From Longimicrobiales bacterium (lineage in GTDB: Bacteria > Gemmatimonadota > Gemmatimonadetes > Longimicrobiales > Gaopeijiaceae): DNA of 64,000 nucleotides. Positions within the stretch are counted from its first letter, which is position 1. The number at the start of each line of letters is the position of its first letter. Below the pieces are notes generated by a model. That model made no database searches. It was given only the letters and a program-made list of their open reading frames with translations, and had not been told where the DNA came from. Positions 8,317 to 16,865 of the stretch are shown one piece after another. The stretch spans positions 62,001-126,000 of the forward strand of contig JANQDZ010000047.1 of the NCBI GenBank assembly GCA_028278645.1, written 5' to 3'. Both the position numbers and the translations under genes were made by a program.

Positions 8317-9486
8317 ATGCTGCTTAAACGCATCCTTGCCCTTTGTGCAATTTTCCCTTCAGGTTGCTCCGAGTCGAGTACGGAGCTTTTCCGTATTGGA
8401 TATGTCCCACCGCTGGCCAAACTCGAGATCTCAAGCGTTCTAAAAGCGGGAGGCACACTGGATCCGTCTGGGGTGGCAGGTGGGTTCGACTGTGAGATCG
8501 TGATGGTAGGAAGGAACTGGGCTACAATCAGGAGAATCTTGTCTGACGGAGTCCTGGATCCTTTGAAAAGTCAGGTACGCCGAGTACCAGCCAACGCCAA
8601 CCTTATCGTGGGGGAAGGCGGACGGATTCTACTTTCGGCTACAAGTCCGGACTATCTGGCGGAAGTCGGAGACGACCTGTCACTTCAACCTCTTTCCATT
8701 CCTCAGCATCCCTGGGGAGGACGTTGGTCTGGGCCTGTAGTACCGATTGGGAGTGATCACTTTGCGATTGCAGCAGTGAGTGACCGAAGTCGTCCTCTAC
8801 CTGATCCCGAACCATGGATTGGCGCCTCCCTGGTTCGGATAGTAGACAGTACTGGCTTGGTAGTTGGTGGAGTCGGCAAGATCCTGCGCGAAGAGGGCCG
8901 ATACCTCACTTGGCTTACATCGCGGGTCGCTTTGGGATACTCACGGGATACCCTGTCCGTGCTCTTTCTGTCTGACGGCAAGCTTCAAAGATACACGTCG
9001 GTTCCCGGAGAGACAGAATGGAGCCTAGTGAGTTCTACCGCCCTTCCCCAATATCTCTCCTCGCCGATGGTTCGAGAGGAGATCAAACCAATCCCGTGGC
9101 TTCAAGAGTTCGACCGCTTCAAACACCACCAGGTTTCTCAGGTTCTAGCAGGTGTCATAGTGGCCGACCGCGTTTACGCTATTCGTGCATACGCAGCAAG
9201 CTGGAATCGTTTTAACCATCCGGATCTGGAGGCCCGTGGGGAATGGCAAGTCAAGGATCATGGCCTTGAGATATACGACCTGAGGGGCCGGGTACTCGGT
9301 AGATACGCCTTGCCAGCACAGCACCTGAGAACACTGAATGTTGACCTGCATGGACGCATCTTCTTGGGATTTGGAGATTCCGTTCTCATTGCGAGGCCAT
9401 CGATCAACGATGGACCGAAATGCCCGGATACCCCTCGGCGTGTCGTTTTTCCATTCGATGACGCACCATTCCGAGGAACTAGGTAG
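8317..9486 (+). CDS. Propeller-like exported lipoprotein
   Basis: The ATG at 8317 is preferred over the TTG at 8311. The 389-residue product begins LLKRILALCAIFPSGC, a plausible but non-ideal lipoprotein signal (Pro at -3). The remainder is rich in short beta repeats separated by turns, as in six- to seven-bladed propellers. One segment reads LEIYDLRGRVLGRYALPAQ, a blade-like pattern shared with propeller lipoproteins such as the next gene. No enzyme motif is visible. It sits between the thioredoxin-fold gene (15 bases) and the second propeller gene (3 bases), so it probably belongs to the same operon. Confidence 0.55.
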   Translation: MLLKRILALCAIFPSGCSESSTELFRIGYVPPLAKLEISSVLKAGGTLDPSGVAGGFDCEIVMVGRNWATIRRILSDGVLDPLKSQVRRVPANANLIVGEGGRILLSATSPDYLAEVGDDLSLQPLSIPQHPWGGRWSGPVVPIGSDHFAIAAVSDRSRPLPDPEPWIGASLVRIVDSTGLVVGGVGKILREEGRYLTWLTSRVALGYSRDTLSVLFLSDGKLQRYTSVPGETEWSLVSSTALPQYLSSPMVREEIKPIPWLQEFDRFKHHQVSQVLAGVIVADRVYAIRAYAASWNRFNHPDLEARGEWQVKDHGLEIYDLRGRVLGRYALPAQHLRTLNVDLHGRIFLGFGDSVLIARPSINDGPKCPDTPRRVVFPFDDAPFRGTR

Positions 9487-9489
9487 TCC

Positions 9490-10872
9490 ATGTCCTGCAA
9501 GGTTATTGCCGCAATGGCCATCAAGACACTACGGTGGCAATGGGAATTCCAATTCCGGATTTTAAGAAATTTACTCATCGTAACCTTCACCACCTACCCG
9601 CTGGGTTGCGCCAGCGATCATTCAGATGGATTCCCGGCTCCAGAGGGTTTCTCAGTGACGGACAGCCTAGGGGTGGAGATCGTGGTCAACCACTCTCCAG
9701 CCTGGACCCATGAGACCCGATGGACCGTCGATGGAGAGCCGGCACTAGTCATCGCCACCGATACCGCCGATCCTCGTAGCACGCTCTACCGAATCGGGAA
9801 CATCGAGGTGTTCTCCGACGGGCGAGTGGCGATCGAGAACCGGGGAACGCGTGAGATCCTGATATTCGGCCAGGACGGGAGGTTGGTGGACGTATGGGGT
9901 GGACGGGGCGAAGGCCCGGGAGAGTTCAGGTATCTGAGAGGTTTGTTCTTGTGCGGCCGAGACACCCTTATGGTGTTCGGGGGCGGGCGGGTTGTGTTCT
10001 TCGATGGGATGGGAGAGATGACCCGCAGCCTGCCGTTGTTGCTGAGGTCTGGCGATGTTTCAGGTGCATCGAGCGATTGCGAAAAGCTCCTGGTGGAGGA
10101 AAACCTACCAGGGTGGAGCCCCCCCCATCGGGATCCGGCGGAGGGCCTCAGGCCCTTTGACGAAGGCCAAGGTTATGGATTTACTGCGGTGTTGCTGCGG
10201 TGGGTATCCACCACCGAAGAGAGGGCCGATACTCTCGGCGTATTTCGCCGGAGGAAGGCGTTCGGTCTCGAGAGGAGGGTACAGGGCAGGAACGTATGGG
10301 CGGCGCTCCCCTTCACAGCGGAGGCCAGTTGGGCAACGGATGGCGGCCAGGCCTTCTACGGGTTGGGTGAAACGGCCGAGTTCCAGGTCCTCGGTGATAG
10401 GGGGGCGCTTTTGAAGATCGTCCGTTGGGGTGTTGTCGGTGGGGAGGCAACGGACGCGGAGTGGGACGCGTACGCGAGGGACCGGGAAGCTCGTCTCGAA
10501 TCATCTCCCTCTTCAGCACTGAACACCCTAAGGAGGACCGACTACCCCGATCCCCAGAGGAAGCCGGTGTACTCCTCGGATTCAGAGGATTGGCCGCCCG
10601 CTTTCCGGATCGACGACGAAGGCAACCTCTGGGTGCTGAAATATTACCGACCCTCCCTCCTTCGAGGCTCCTCGGAGTACCGTCAGCCGCTCCCTCTTGC
10701 GACATGGTGGGTGTTCAGCCCCGCTGGCGAATGGCTCGGCGAGGTTGATACACCTCCGAATTTCTCCATCCGTGCCATCCGGCTTGGATTCCTGCTCGGG
10801 GTTTCCAGAAACGAGTTCGACGTGGAAGAGGTGAGATTGTACAGGATCAATAAGTCTCAGGGAACACAATGA
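9490..10872 (+). CDS. Six-bladed beta-propeller lipoprotein
   Basis: This 460-residue protein has a lipobox-like YPLGC at residue 40. The start may be the ATG at 9490 or, less likely, the ATG at 9514. Blade-type motifs include YRIGNIEVFSDGRVAIEN, ILIFGQDGRLVDVWGGRGEGPGEF and, near the end, WWVFSPAGEWLGEVDTP. The GEGPGEF element is typical of the 6-bladed beta-propeller (NHL/TolB-like) family common in Bacteroidota and Gemmatimonadota. Such proteins are surface or periplasmic binding modules rather than enzymes. It is the fourth gene of the peptide 1 operon. Confidence 0.75.
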   Translation: MSCKVIAAMAIKTLRWQWEFQFRILRNLLIVTFTTYPLGCASDHSDGFPAPEGFSVTDSLGVEIVVNHSPAWTHETRWTVDGEPALVIATDTADPRSTLYRIGNIEVFSDGRVAIENRGTREILIFGQDGRLVDVWGGRGEGPGEFRYLRGLFLCGRDTLMVFGGGRVVFFDGMGEMTRSLPLLLRSGDVSGASSDCEKLLVEENLPGWSPPHRDPAEGLRPFDEGQGYGFTAVLLRWVSTTEERADTLGVFRRRKAFGLERRVQGRNVWAALPFTAEASWATDGGQAFYGLGETAEFQVLGDRGALLKIVRWGVVGGEATDAEWDAYARDREARLESSPSSALNTLRRTDYPDPQRKPVYSSDSEDWPPAFRIDDEGNLWVLKYYRPSLLRGSSEYRQPLPLATWWVFSPAGEWLGEVDTPPNFSIRAIRLGFLLGVSRNEFDVEEVRLYRINKSQGTQ

Positions 10873-10894
10873 CTTCGGATAGCTGGCTTTTGGG

Positions 10895-12760
10895 ATGACA
10901 CGCCGGGCGTTGAGCACCGCGGTCCCACTCCGGGGCGCCCTCGCCATCCTGGCCTCGCTGGGGGCGGTATTCGTAGTACCCGTTCATGCAATCCAGATCG
11001 ACCAACTGCCAGATCGCCTGTGGGAGGCCGAGGACAACGATGAGGCAGTGGAGGCTGTTGCGCGACTCTTCCAAGAGTTTTACCGAAACCCGCAAAACAC
11101 CCGGTATCGGCTACCTGGACGGTGGACGGTGTGTGATCAGGACGTGGGCGGGTGCCGGAGGTTTGATACTGAGGCCCAATGCATGTTGGTCCGGTGTCAG
11201 ACACCTGAGCAGGTCCGAAAGTTGGTGGAAGGTCTGGCCGCATTGGCCCGGCGTCATCCCGAGAGCCCAACCGCTGGAGGCCAGGCGATCTATACGGCGA
11301 CACGATTCGGTTTCCCGGACCTGGCGATGGAACTCGCGGCCTCCTGCGAGCCCGGGAACCGCTGGTGGTGTCACTTGGCGACGGGGTATGTCCTCCAGAG
11401 GACGGGTCACTCGCCGGAGGCGGAACGAAGGCTCCAGCGGGGCCTGGAAGTGGCTCCAGATTGGGTGGCGTTCTATCTGGAGGACCTCATGTTCCTCCTG
11501 CCCGAGGCCGAAAGATCAAAATACCGAGCAATGACGCCCCGAGAGCGAGAAAAGTACCACAAGGAGTTCTGGTGGCTCTCTGATCCGCTATACACCGACG
11601 ACACCAACGACCGGTGGGTAGAGCATGTGGCGCGGGGCCTCGAACTCCTCTCTCGGGAGAGCATGAACCTGAAAGAACTGGTGACGGGCTTTTCCGAGCC
11701 GGAGGAGGGGAGGATCCGTCGGGGGATTACTGATAGCTGGCGCCCGGACCGGGATCCCAGGGCGAGGGGAACCGGCATTAAGAGATGGACCAGCCGAACC
11801 GGGGCTTTCAACCACTTTGTTCCCGACGGGATCTCTTTAGTTGGATTCGAGCCGGGCCTCACCTTCCGAACGGTGGGGACGATGGAGGACGAAGGATACA
11901 CCAGGTCCTCCGGCCCTATGCTTCAGTTGCCTTCCCAGGTGGTACGTTTCCGGGAGGGTGATTCGCTCCTAGTGGCCATAGCGTCTGACTTGGAACAGGC
12001 GGGGGTGCCTCGGAGTCTCCCTTGGGCAGAGCAGGGTGTAGGCGGAGATCTTGCCTCTGGCCAGGCGTTCTTCGTCGCCAGCGAGGATCCGGAGCACGTG
12101 ACTACCCTTGACCTGGCCCCATTGCGGGAGAAGGTAATTTTCAAGGCCCGGGTGGTTAACCGGAATATGTTGGTGGGTCTCGAAGTCTTCACGTCGGGAC
12201 TTGATGGCCGTCACCGCCAGGTGCTGCAACCACTGGACACCTCGGAACGGTTGGTCTCCGACATCCTTCTATTCCGACCGTTAGGAGCCAACCTCCCGGA
12301 AACCCGCCTCGGTGCCGTCGCCCTCATGTACGGCAGCCAACGAGTTTCCAACGACCGGGAACTGGGGGTGTACTGGGAGGCATACGGGTTTTCGGTTGGG
12401 GAGGAGCTGAGGGTCTCAACGCGCCTGGAGAGCGTGGAAGGAGGCTGGGTCTCCAGAGCCCTCCGAGTCATCGGGGTCGGTGGAGAGGGGCGGAGCCCGG
12501 TGTCTTGGACTGAGACGGTGAATGAACCCGGTCCCTTCCCAAAGGTCATCACCCTGCACATCGGCGATTTGGCCCCTGGCTTCTACGATCTAGTCATCGA
12601 AGTGGTGGCTGACGGCGGCACCCGCCTCTCTCAACGGAGGAGATTCGAGGTCTTTGAGGCGTCCCATCCAGCCAAGGCTTTTTATAGCACCCGGTTCCTC
12701 CTGTCTGGCCTGCGCGGCCCATCCCTGCTTTCAGGCCCTGCTGGAACGGCATTCGGATGA
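10895..12760 (+). CDS. Exported TPR-like protein with GWxTD-related segment
   Basis: This 621-residue protein carries a Sec signal (about residues 1-32, cleavage near VHA). Residues 45-200 look helical, with TPR-like turns such as TGYVLQRTGHSPEAERRLQ. The segment EFWWLSDPLYTDDTNDRWVEH resembles the GWxTD domain, in which a large protein flanks a conserved FW..DP element. The C-terminal 250 residues are beta-rich, ending in a GTRLSQRRRFEV-type strand. It follows the propeller genes by 22 bases. Its role is unknown, but it is an envelope protein and probably the last gene of the operon. Confidence 0.6.
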   Translation: MTRRALSTAVPLRGALAILASLGAVFVVPVHAIQIDQLPDRLWEAEDNDEAVEAVARLFQEFYRNPQNTRYRLPGRWTVCDQDVGGCRRFDTEAQCMLVRCQTPEQVRKLVEGLAALARRHPESPTAGGQAIYTATRFGFPDLAMELAASCEPGNRWWCHLATGYVLQRTGHSPEAERRLQRGLEVAPDWVAFYLEDLMFLLPEAERSKYRAMTPREREKYHKEFWWLSDPLYTDDTNDRWVEHVARGLELLSRESMNLKELVTGFSEPEEGRIRRGITDSWRPDRDPRARGTGIKRWTSRTGAFNHFVPDGISLVGFEPGLTFRTVGTMEDEGYTRSSGPMLQLPSQVVRFREGDSLLVAIASDLEQAGVPRSLPWAEQGVGGDLASGQAFFVASEDPEHVTTLDLAPLREKVIFKARVVNRNMLVGLEVFTSGLDGRHRQVLQPLDTSERLVSDILLFRPLGANLPETRLGAVALMYGSQRVSNDRELGVYWEAYGFSVGEELRVSTRLESVEGGWVSRALRVIGVGGEGRSPVSWTETVNEPGPFPKVITLHIGDLAPGFYDLVIEVVADGGTRLSQRRRFEVFEASHPAKAFYSTRFLLSGLRGPSLLSGPAGTAFG

Positions 12761-12830
12761 TTTGTGGCTTTGCGGATGAGTCCCACTGAGGTCACTCTAG
12801 CCGTACCCCTGGAAGACCAGCCGCCCAAGC

Positions 12831-12845
12831 CTCCTCGGTGAGGAG
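12831..12845. terminator. Short hairpin after the peptide 1 operon
   Basis: CTCCTC (12831-12836), loop GGT, then GAGGAG (12840-12845) form a perfect 6-base stem about 70 bases after the stop at 12760. There is no T-run, so an intrinsic terminator is only possible. No other candidate was seen before the IS3 remnant. Confidence 0.25.
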
Positions 12846-12905
12846 TGGGGGCTCGTGTCTCCACTCCCCCGATGATGGACACAGTCCATGGGGCTCCGTC
12901 ACCTT

Positions 12906-13260
12906 TGAACCGCGCCGAGTCTATTTGGAGACTGTTTAGCTCGAGTCCTACCTCTTCGATTGGTTCTTCCTGAGTCTGAAAACACGCCTCTCAATACACA
13001 GCTGGAGGAACGTGTCCGATGGGTCCTAGGGGGCGATGGGAGTTGAACCACCAGACCCACTCCAGCGTTGCGAACTCGACGTCCTTGACGTTCCTCCAAG
13101 GCTCCCTGCGACGGACGGCTTCGGTTTTGAACAGGCCGGTCACCGATTCGGCCAGGGCATTGTCATAGGAGTCGCTCACGCTACCCACCGACGGCTCGAT
13201 CCCAGCCTCGGCCGGCCGCTCCGTGTAGCGAATGGACAGGTATTGCCCAGATTCAACCGG
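12906..13260 (-). mobile_element. IS3-family remnant (orfB C-terminus plus right end)
   Basis: The minus strand encodes SGQYLSIRYTERPAEAGIEP, then SVGSVSDSYDNALAESV and FATLEWVWWFNSHRPLGPIG, which is the C-terminal half of an IS3-type DDE transposase (OrfB). A TGA at 12993-12991 interrupts it. The frame beyond still reads QTQEEPIEEVGLELNSLQ, the usual tail. The tail runs into a terminal-repeat-like sequence starting TGAACCGCGCCG at 12906. The N-terminal half and left end are missing and I see no intact partner element. It is therefore a dead fragment. Confidence 0.75.
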
Positions 13261-13432
13261 TCGACGAAACACCCCATGGAGGTGTTGCGATGGGAACCCG
13301 AAAGCGTCGGCGCTCAGACCAAGCAATGCGCCGGCCGACGTCGTCACCTGGCCGGCCCACGTTCGGCCGCCGGGAACATCGACAGCGGTGCTGGGAATGC
13401 ATCGTCCTTGGCCTATGGAGTGAGCAGTAACG

Positions 13433-13830
13433 GTGGCAGCCGGCGTGTCTGAGGCTTTCGGAACCCGCTGGTTTTGCCAATTCGGTGGCATGCCACCTTT
13501 CAGCCTTCGCTCCCGCTTGGGCCGGTACCTATCGTTCGTCGAGCGTGAGGAGATCGCCATCCTCCGAGCCCGTGGTTGCGGCGTACCTGAGATCGCTGCA
13601 CACCTGGGGCGTTCACCGTCGACGATCTCTCGAGAGTTACGCCGAAACGCGGCCACCCGATCAGGCGGCTTCGAGGATCGCACCACCACCGCTCGGTGGC
13701 ACGCTGATCGACGGGCGAAGCGCCCAAGAACTTCCAAACTTGCTGCAAATTCCAAACTCAAGATGTACGTTCAGAATCGCGGGGCGCTCCGTCGGGAATT
13801 CACGGCGCGCCTCCGGACCGCCCCTGTCCA
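13433..13830 (+). pseudogene. IS30-family transposase fragment with internal deletion
   Basis: From GTG 13433 the frame encodes AAGVSEAFGTRWF, then GRYLSFVEREEIAILRARGC and LGRSPSTISRELRRNAATRS, the N-terminal HTH region of IS30 transposases. After KLAANSKLKMYVQNR it jumps directly to GALRREFTARLRTAP, elements that normally lie about 90 residues apart. It then loses similarity. The DDE catalytic core is absent. With the IS3 remnant it marks a hot spot of past insertions between peptide loci 1 and 2. Confidence 0.75.
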
Positions 13831-13989
13831 CCTTCAGGGGTTCACTCCAACTTTTGTGCATTTTTGGGCCACCGCTAACAGATATGTAACTCAGCCTCCC
13901 AAGGTTTGGGGGCAGGCAATCCTCCGGTGGGAGGTTCAGCGTCCCACCCCCGCAAACTCGTTGTTATCTATGCCACGAAGGTGGAATGA

Positions 13990-14150
13990 GGCTTACATGC
14001 CACCAGGGTACGGCGGAGGTTGGGAGGAAGTCTGAGGCACCATTCTTGGAGATCCACACCGGATTCACCGCCGGTGAAAGGCCAAAGGCGAGCGATTCTT
14101 CGGTCCGGCTGTAAGGGGAACCCTGCTGGGACCGGATTGTGGTCCAGCGA
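13990..14150 (-). pseudogene. 3' remnant of a thioredoxin-fold gene like that at 18057
   Basis: The minus strand encodes PVPAGFPLQPDRRIARLWPF and then TGGESGVDLQEWC. This aligns with the tail of the 18057-18602 protein (AVPAGFLVRPDQRVARVWPF, then TGRESGVDLEDWC). About two thirds of the residues over this stretch are identical. No upstream part with an active site exists. Similarity stops within about 20 bases of the tandem palindromes at 14171-14212. DNA downstream also matches the region after 18057, including a shared GAGGTTCAGCGTCCCA near 13932 and 17920. It is a former fourth copy of the module. Confidence 0.65.
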
Positions 14151-14170
14151 CCTGGACGTTGCCGAACAGC

Positions 14171-14212
14171 CACATTTTCCCCGAAAAGTGCCCCACATTT
14201 CCGAAAAAGTGG
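14171..14212. repeat. Two tandem near-identical palindromes, possible IS21-type end
   Basis: CACATTTTCCCCGAAAAGTG (14171-14190) and CCACATTTCCGAAAAAGTGG (14193-14212) are each imperfect palindromes and resemble one another. They abut the truncated thioredoxin-fold remnant and lie about 95 bases before peptide 2. Multiple short terminal repeats of this style occur in IS21-family elements, but no istA or istB is present. Alternatives are a regulatory site for peptide 2. Confidence 0.45.
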
Positions 14213-14305
14213 CAGGGTAAGGGAGGGAATCACGGCCTATCTTATTTCATCGTCCGGAATCTCAAGCGGGCAGTGTCCTGCGTCATCAATCCATGAGGGG
14301 AGAAA

Positions 14306-14575
14306 ATGCGCAAAGACAAAGTCGCAGGAAGAGCGTTGGTCGTGCTGGCAATGGCTCTTGTGGGGTGGTTTTCCCCCACAAACGCGGAGCCGTCAGAGAG
14401 ATGTAACGAGTGGTTCTGCGTAGAGCCTGATGGCCCGGTTGACTGTGCTGACCAGTTAGAGATACAGCAGATCTGCGATCAGGAATGTAGTAGTTGGACC
14501 TATTACTACTGTGAGGAAGGCGACATCCCCTGTGCCGAGTGGGAATTCTACCTGTATTGCCACAAACCCCACTGA
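14306..14575 (+). CDS. Small secreted Cys-rich protein (peptide 2)
   Basis: This 89-residue protein starts at ATG 14306 behind GGGGAGAAA, a good ribosome site. The signal peptide (residues 1-27, hydrophobic ALVVLAMALVGWF) is predicted to be cleaved after TNA. The mature 62 residues contain eight Cys and are acidic and aromatic: ERCNEWFCVEPDGPVDC, then EIQQICDQECSSW and further Cys near YYYC, IPC and LYC. No family is recognised. A DsbA-like oxidoreductase follows 212 bases downstream. It is similar in plan to peptides 1 and 3, but not clearly alignable in sequence. Confidence 0.7.
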   Translation: MRKDKVAGRALVVLAMALVGWFSPTNAEPSERCNEWFCVEPDGPVDCADQLEIQQICDQECSSWTYYYCEEGDIPCAEWEFYLYCHKPH

Positions 14576-14787
14576 AGATCTGGACTGTCTAGGGACTCGC
14601 AGCTCCCTCGCCGCCGCCGGGGAGCAACAGTTGATCCGGGTCCATTGACTGGACATCAGCTCAGGAGTCGTCCCTGGGCGCAGGGAGGTGCCTTGCCTGT
14701 TGATGGAGGACGGTCGCAAGGCAATGGCACGCTGGCCTGACGGCCGGATCAAGGTCAGGGAAGCAAGTGAGAGACCAGGTGGAGCCC

Positions 14788-15486
14788 ATGAAACAACGCT
14801 TGGATACGGTTTTGTCTTTGTTGCTGACTCTGGCGGCGATCGGGATGGCCACGGCAGTGGTCTGGCGCCAGGTCCAGCCCACCTCAGCCCTCGACCGCCT
14901 CCCTCCCGGAGGGATACAGGAACCGGAACTCTATCCAGGTTGGAGGGCTTGGCTGCCAATTGGTACTACCATGGGTGCGGATTCAGCGTCGGTGGTCGTC
15001 GTTTCCTTTTCCGACTTCGACTGCCCCTCCTGTGGCCGCTTTCACCTAACGGTGCTGAAGAAGACGATGGAGGCATTCGGGCCTTCAGTGGCGTCCACGG
15101 TCATCCACTTTCCTTTAAAAATTCATCGGTTTGCCGAGATCTCCGCTGTGGCTGCCGAATGCGCTGCGGAACAGGGCAAGTTCGAGGAGTACGCTGACGT
15201 GTTGTTCTTGAAGCAAGACTCCATCGGCCTCAAGCCTTGGGGATCTTACGCCTTGGAGGCGGGCATTCCTGAGCGAGACAGATACCAGGCCTGTGTCGAT
15301 GCTCAAAAGCCTTTGGAGCGTGTGAAAGCAGGACGGGCCCTCGCCGAGGAGATCGGGATCACAGGTACGCCGACGGTTTTCGTTAACGGGTGGCGGCTCC
15401 CGGGACCCCCCGGAGAGGCCGAGCTTTCGAGGGCCATTCAGGGCCTTCTGGATGGGGAGTGGCCTCTTCCTGAATCTGGAAAATAG
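14788..15486 (+). CDS. DsbA-like periplasmic thiol oxidoreductase (module 2)
   Basis: ATG 14788 after GGTGGAG is preferred; GTG 14767 is an in-frame alternative. The 232-residue product has an N-terminal signal anchor (residues 7-26). A DsbA/thioredoxin_4 domain follows: SDFDCPSCGRFH with C79-P-S-C82, a helical insertion (AECAAEQGKFEEYADVLF), and the cis-proline loop ITGTPTVFVNG. Length and motif order fit DsbA-family disulfide oxidases. The neighbouring eight-Cys secreted protein is the obvious candidate substrate. The next gene, 15707, is a plug-domain protein. Confidence 0.85.
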   Translation: MKQRLDTVLSLLLTLAAIGMATAVVWRQVQPTSALDRLPPGGIQEPELYPGWRAWLPIGTTMGADSASVVVVSFSDFDCPSCGRFHLTVLKKTMEAFGPSVASTVIHFPLKIHRFAEISAVAAECAAEQGKFEEYADVLFLKQDSIGLKPWGSYALEAGIPERDRYQACVDAQKPLERVKAGRALAEEIGITGTPTVFVNGWRLPGPPGEAELSRAIQGLLDGEWPLPESGK

Positions 15487-15706
15487 GAGGCTGTGGCGCC
15501 CCTTCTCCCCCGACGTTTCTCGTGGGAGTCAATGCCGGTGGCCCTCCGAGAGGAAACCGAGAGTCTTCCGGATGGAGGAGGGAACTAAAATGGTGTGAGC
15601 AGTTTACTGGATGTAATCCGAGGATGGAAGAATACTCCTTGCAGGATATGCGCTTCTGGTCCTGTTCACAGCGATTGCCAGGCTCCGACATCCGAGGTGC
15701 CCCCAC
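15487..15706 (+). other. Gap before the plug-domain gene
   Basis: No complete gene is seen in these 220 bases. Just upstream of 15707, in frame with that gene but after a TAA, the DNA encodes LLAGYALLVLFTAIARLRHP, a hydrophobic segment that could be the tail of a lost membrane protein. It is too short to assign. Confidence 0.25.
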
Positions 15707-16474
15707 ATGATTGAAGGAGCCGTGGGACTCCGCCAATCCTGTGCCGTTTGTGCGGTCTCAGTCCTTCTCCTTTCTATGAGTTTCCCATGTTCAGGAGCTG
15801 CCCAGATCATCCAAGGGCGGTTGTTGGATGCCGAGACCGGGGAGCCTATCGGCAGCGGGATTGTCACGCTCCGGGGTCATCTCGGAACGGAGGTGGCCAG
15901 AACTGGGACAGACAGTTTGGGGGCTTACTCTCTGACCGCACCGGAGCCGGGTTTGTACACCCTTCTGGTTGAAGCTTTGGGCTACCGCTCCACCGGGACC
16001 CCCCAGTTCGATCTGGGTGCGGAGGTTTCAACAACCATCGACGTCCAACTCTCCCCCGAGCCCATCGAGTTGGACCCACTCAACGTGGAGGGAGAGCGTC
16101 AGCGGATCATCCCGCATCTCGAACGGCAGGGGTTCTATAAACGTGTGGACGAGGGCTTCGGCGACTTCATCGAGCCTGAAGAGATCGAGCGGAGAAACCC
16201 CCGCTCGTTCATTGATCTGCTCCGGGACATTCCGGGTCTTTCCGTACGTGGGGGCGGGGTACTCCGATGGGGTCCCCGATGTTTCCGCGTGGCTCCACGG
16301 CTCTGGGTCGATGGCATCCTGGTGAAAGATGGGCGGATCGTCCTCGGCCAACATGTTTCGATTGACGAGATCGTGGCAATCGAGGTTTACCAGAGCGCAG
16401 CCGCGATCCCACTCCAATACGGGGGTACTGGGGGTCATTGCGCGATGTTCATCTGGACGAAGGGGGAACTTTGA
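15707..16474 (+). CDS. Carboxypeptidase-regulatory-like domain fused to a TonB-plug-like domain, no barrel
   Basis: The 255-residue product has a signal peptide (cleavage near GAA, residue 32). Residues 34-120 form a CarboxypepD_reg-like beta-sandwich: IQGRLLDAETGEPIGSGIVT, then YSLTAPEPGLYTLLVEALGY. Residues 150-250 resemble a TonB-receptor plug: RSFIDLLRDIPGLSVRGGG, then VDEIVAIEVYQSAAAIPLQY-like text and a final YGGTGGHCAMFIWTK. No beta-barrel follows, because the stop is real and a gap comes next. Such barrel-less plug proteins occur in Gemmatimonadota. It could bind an envelope partner or the peptide, but function is unknown. Confidence 0.7.
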   Translation: MIEGAVGLRQSCAVCAVSVLLLSMSFPCSGAAQIIQGRLLDAETGEPIGSGIVTLRGHLGTEVARTGTDSLGAYSLTAPEPGLYTLLVEALGYRSTGTPQFDLGAEVSTTIDVQLSPEPIELDPLNVEGERQRIIPHLERQGFYKRVDEGFGDFIEPEEIERRNPRSFIDLLRDIPGLSVRGGGVLRWGPRCFRVAPRLWVDGILVKDGRIVLGQHVSIDEIVAIEVYQSAAAIPLQYGGTGGHCAMFIWTKGEL

Positions 16475-16865
16475 AGGCGATTCTGACCTCCAGAACTCGG
16501 GACCTTGGTGACCATTTTTCGGCCTAGTCGAAGTTCTGACCACCAACCGCCGCCTCGGGCATTCTTTCGGGAAGTCAGTACTACCTCGAGGCAATGCTTC
16601 CGGTCACAAGGCGCCCAGCACACACACTCCTTCTTCCACGACACAGGCTAGGAACCGTGGAAGGGACCTGCCGTGGACTAGGTCTGCTTTTTCGTTGCTC
16701 ATCGGAGCAGAACTCTTTAGGCCCTCCCTCCGTGCTCGGGGAATCACAGTCCAAAGCCCGTCTGGTTTTTACCGCTGAAAGAGCCTAAGGGCACACTCAC
16801 CCGGTGTTTTCGCCCCGATGTCTGGAACCGCTATCCCTCCAAAAAGGGCGAGGCCGGAACGATGC
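16475..16865. other. Intergenic region without a recognised feature
   Basis: These 391 bases separate the plug-domain gene from the convergent AraC-like gene. Open frames here are short, lack ribosome sites and have no recognisable content. I see no hairpin with a T-run. Confidence 0.3.

Noticed and set aside
12991-13761. 256-residue minus-strand open frame
   Set aside because: Only the C-terminal 90 residues are an IS3 transposase tail; the rest is antisense to the IS30 fragment and not one gene.
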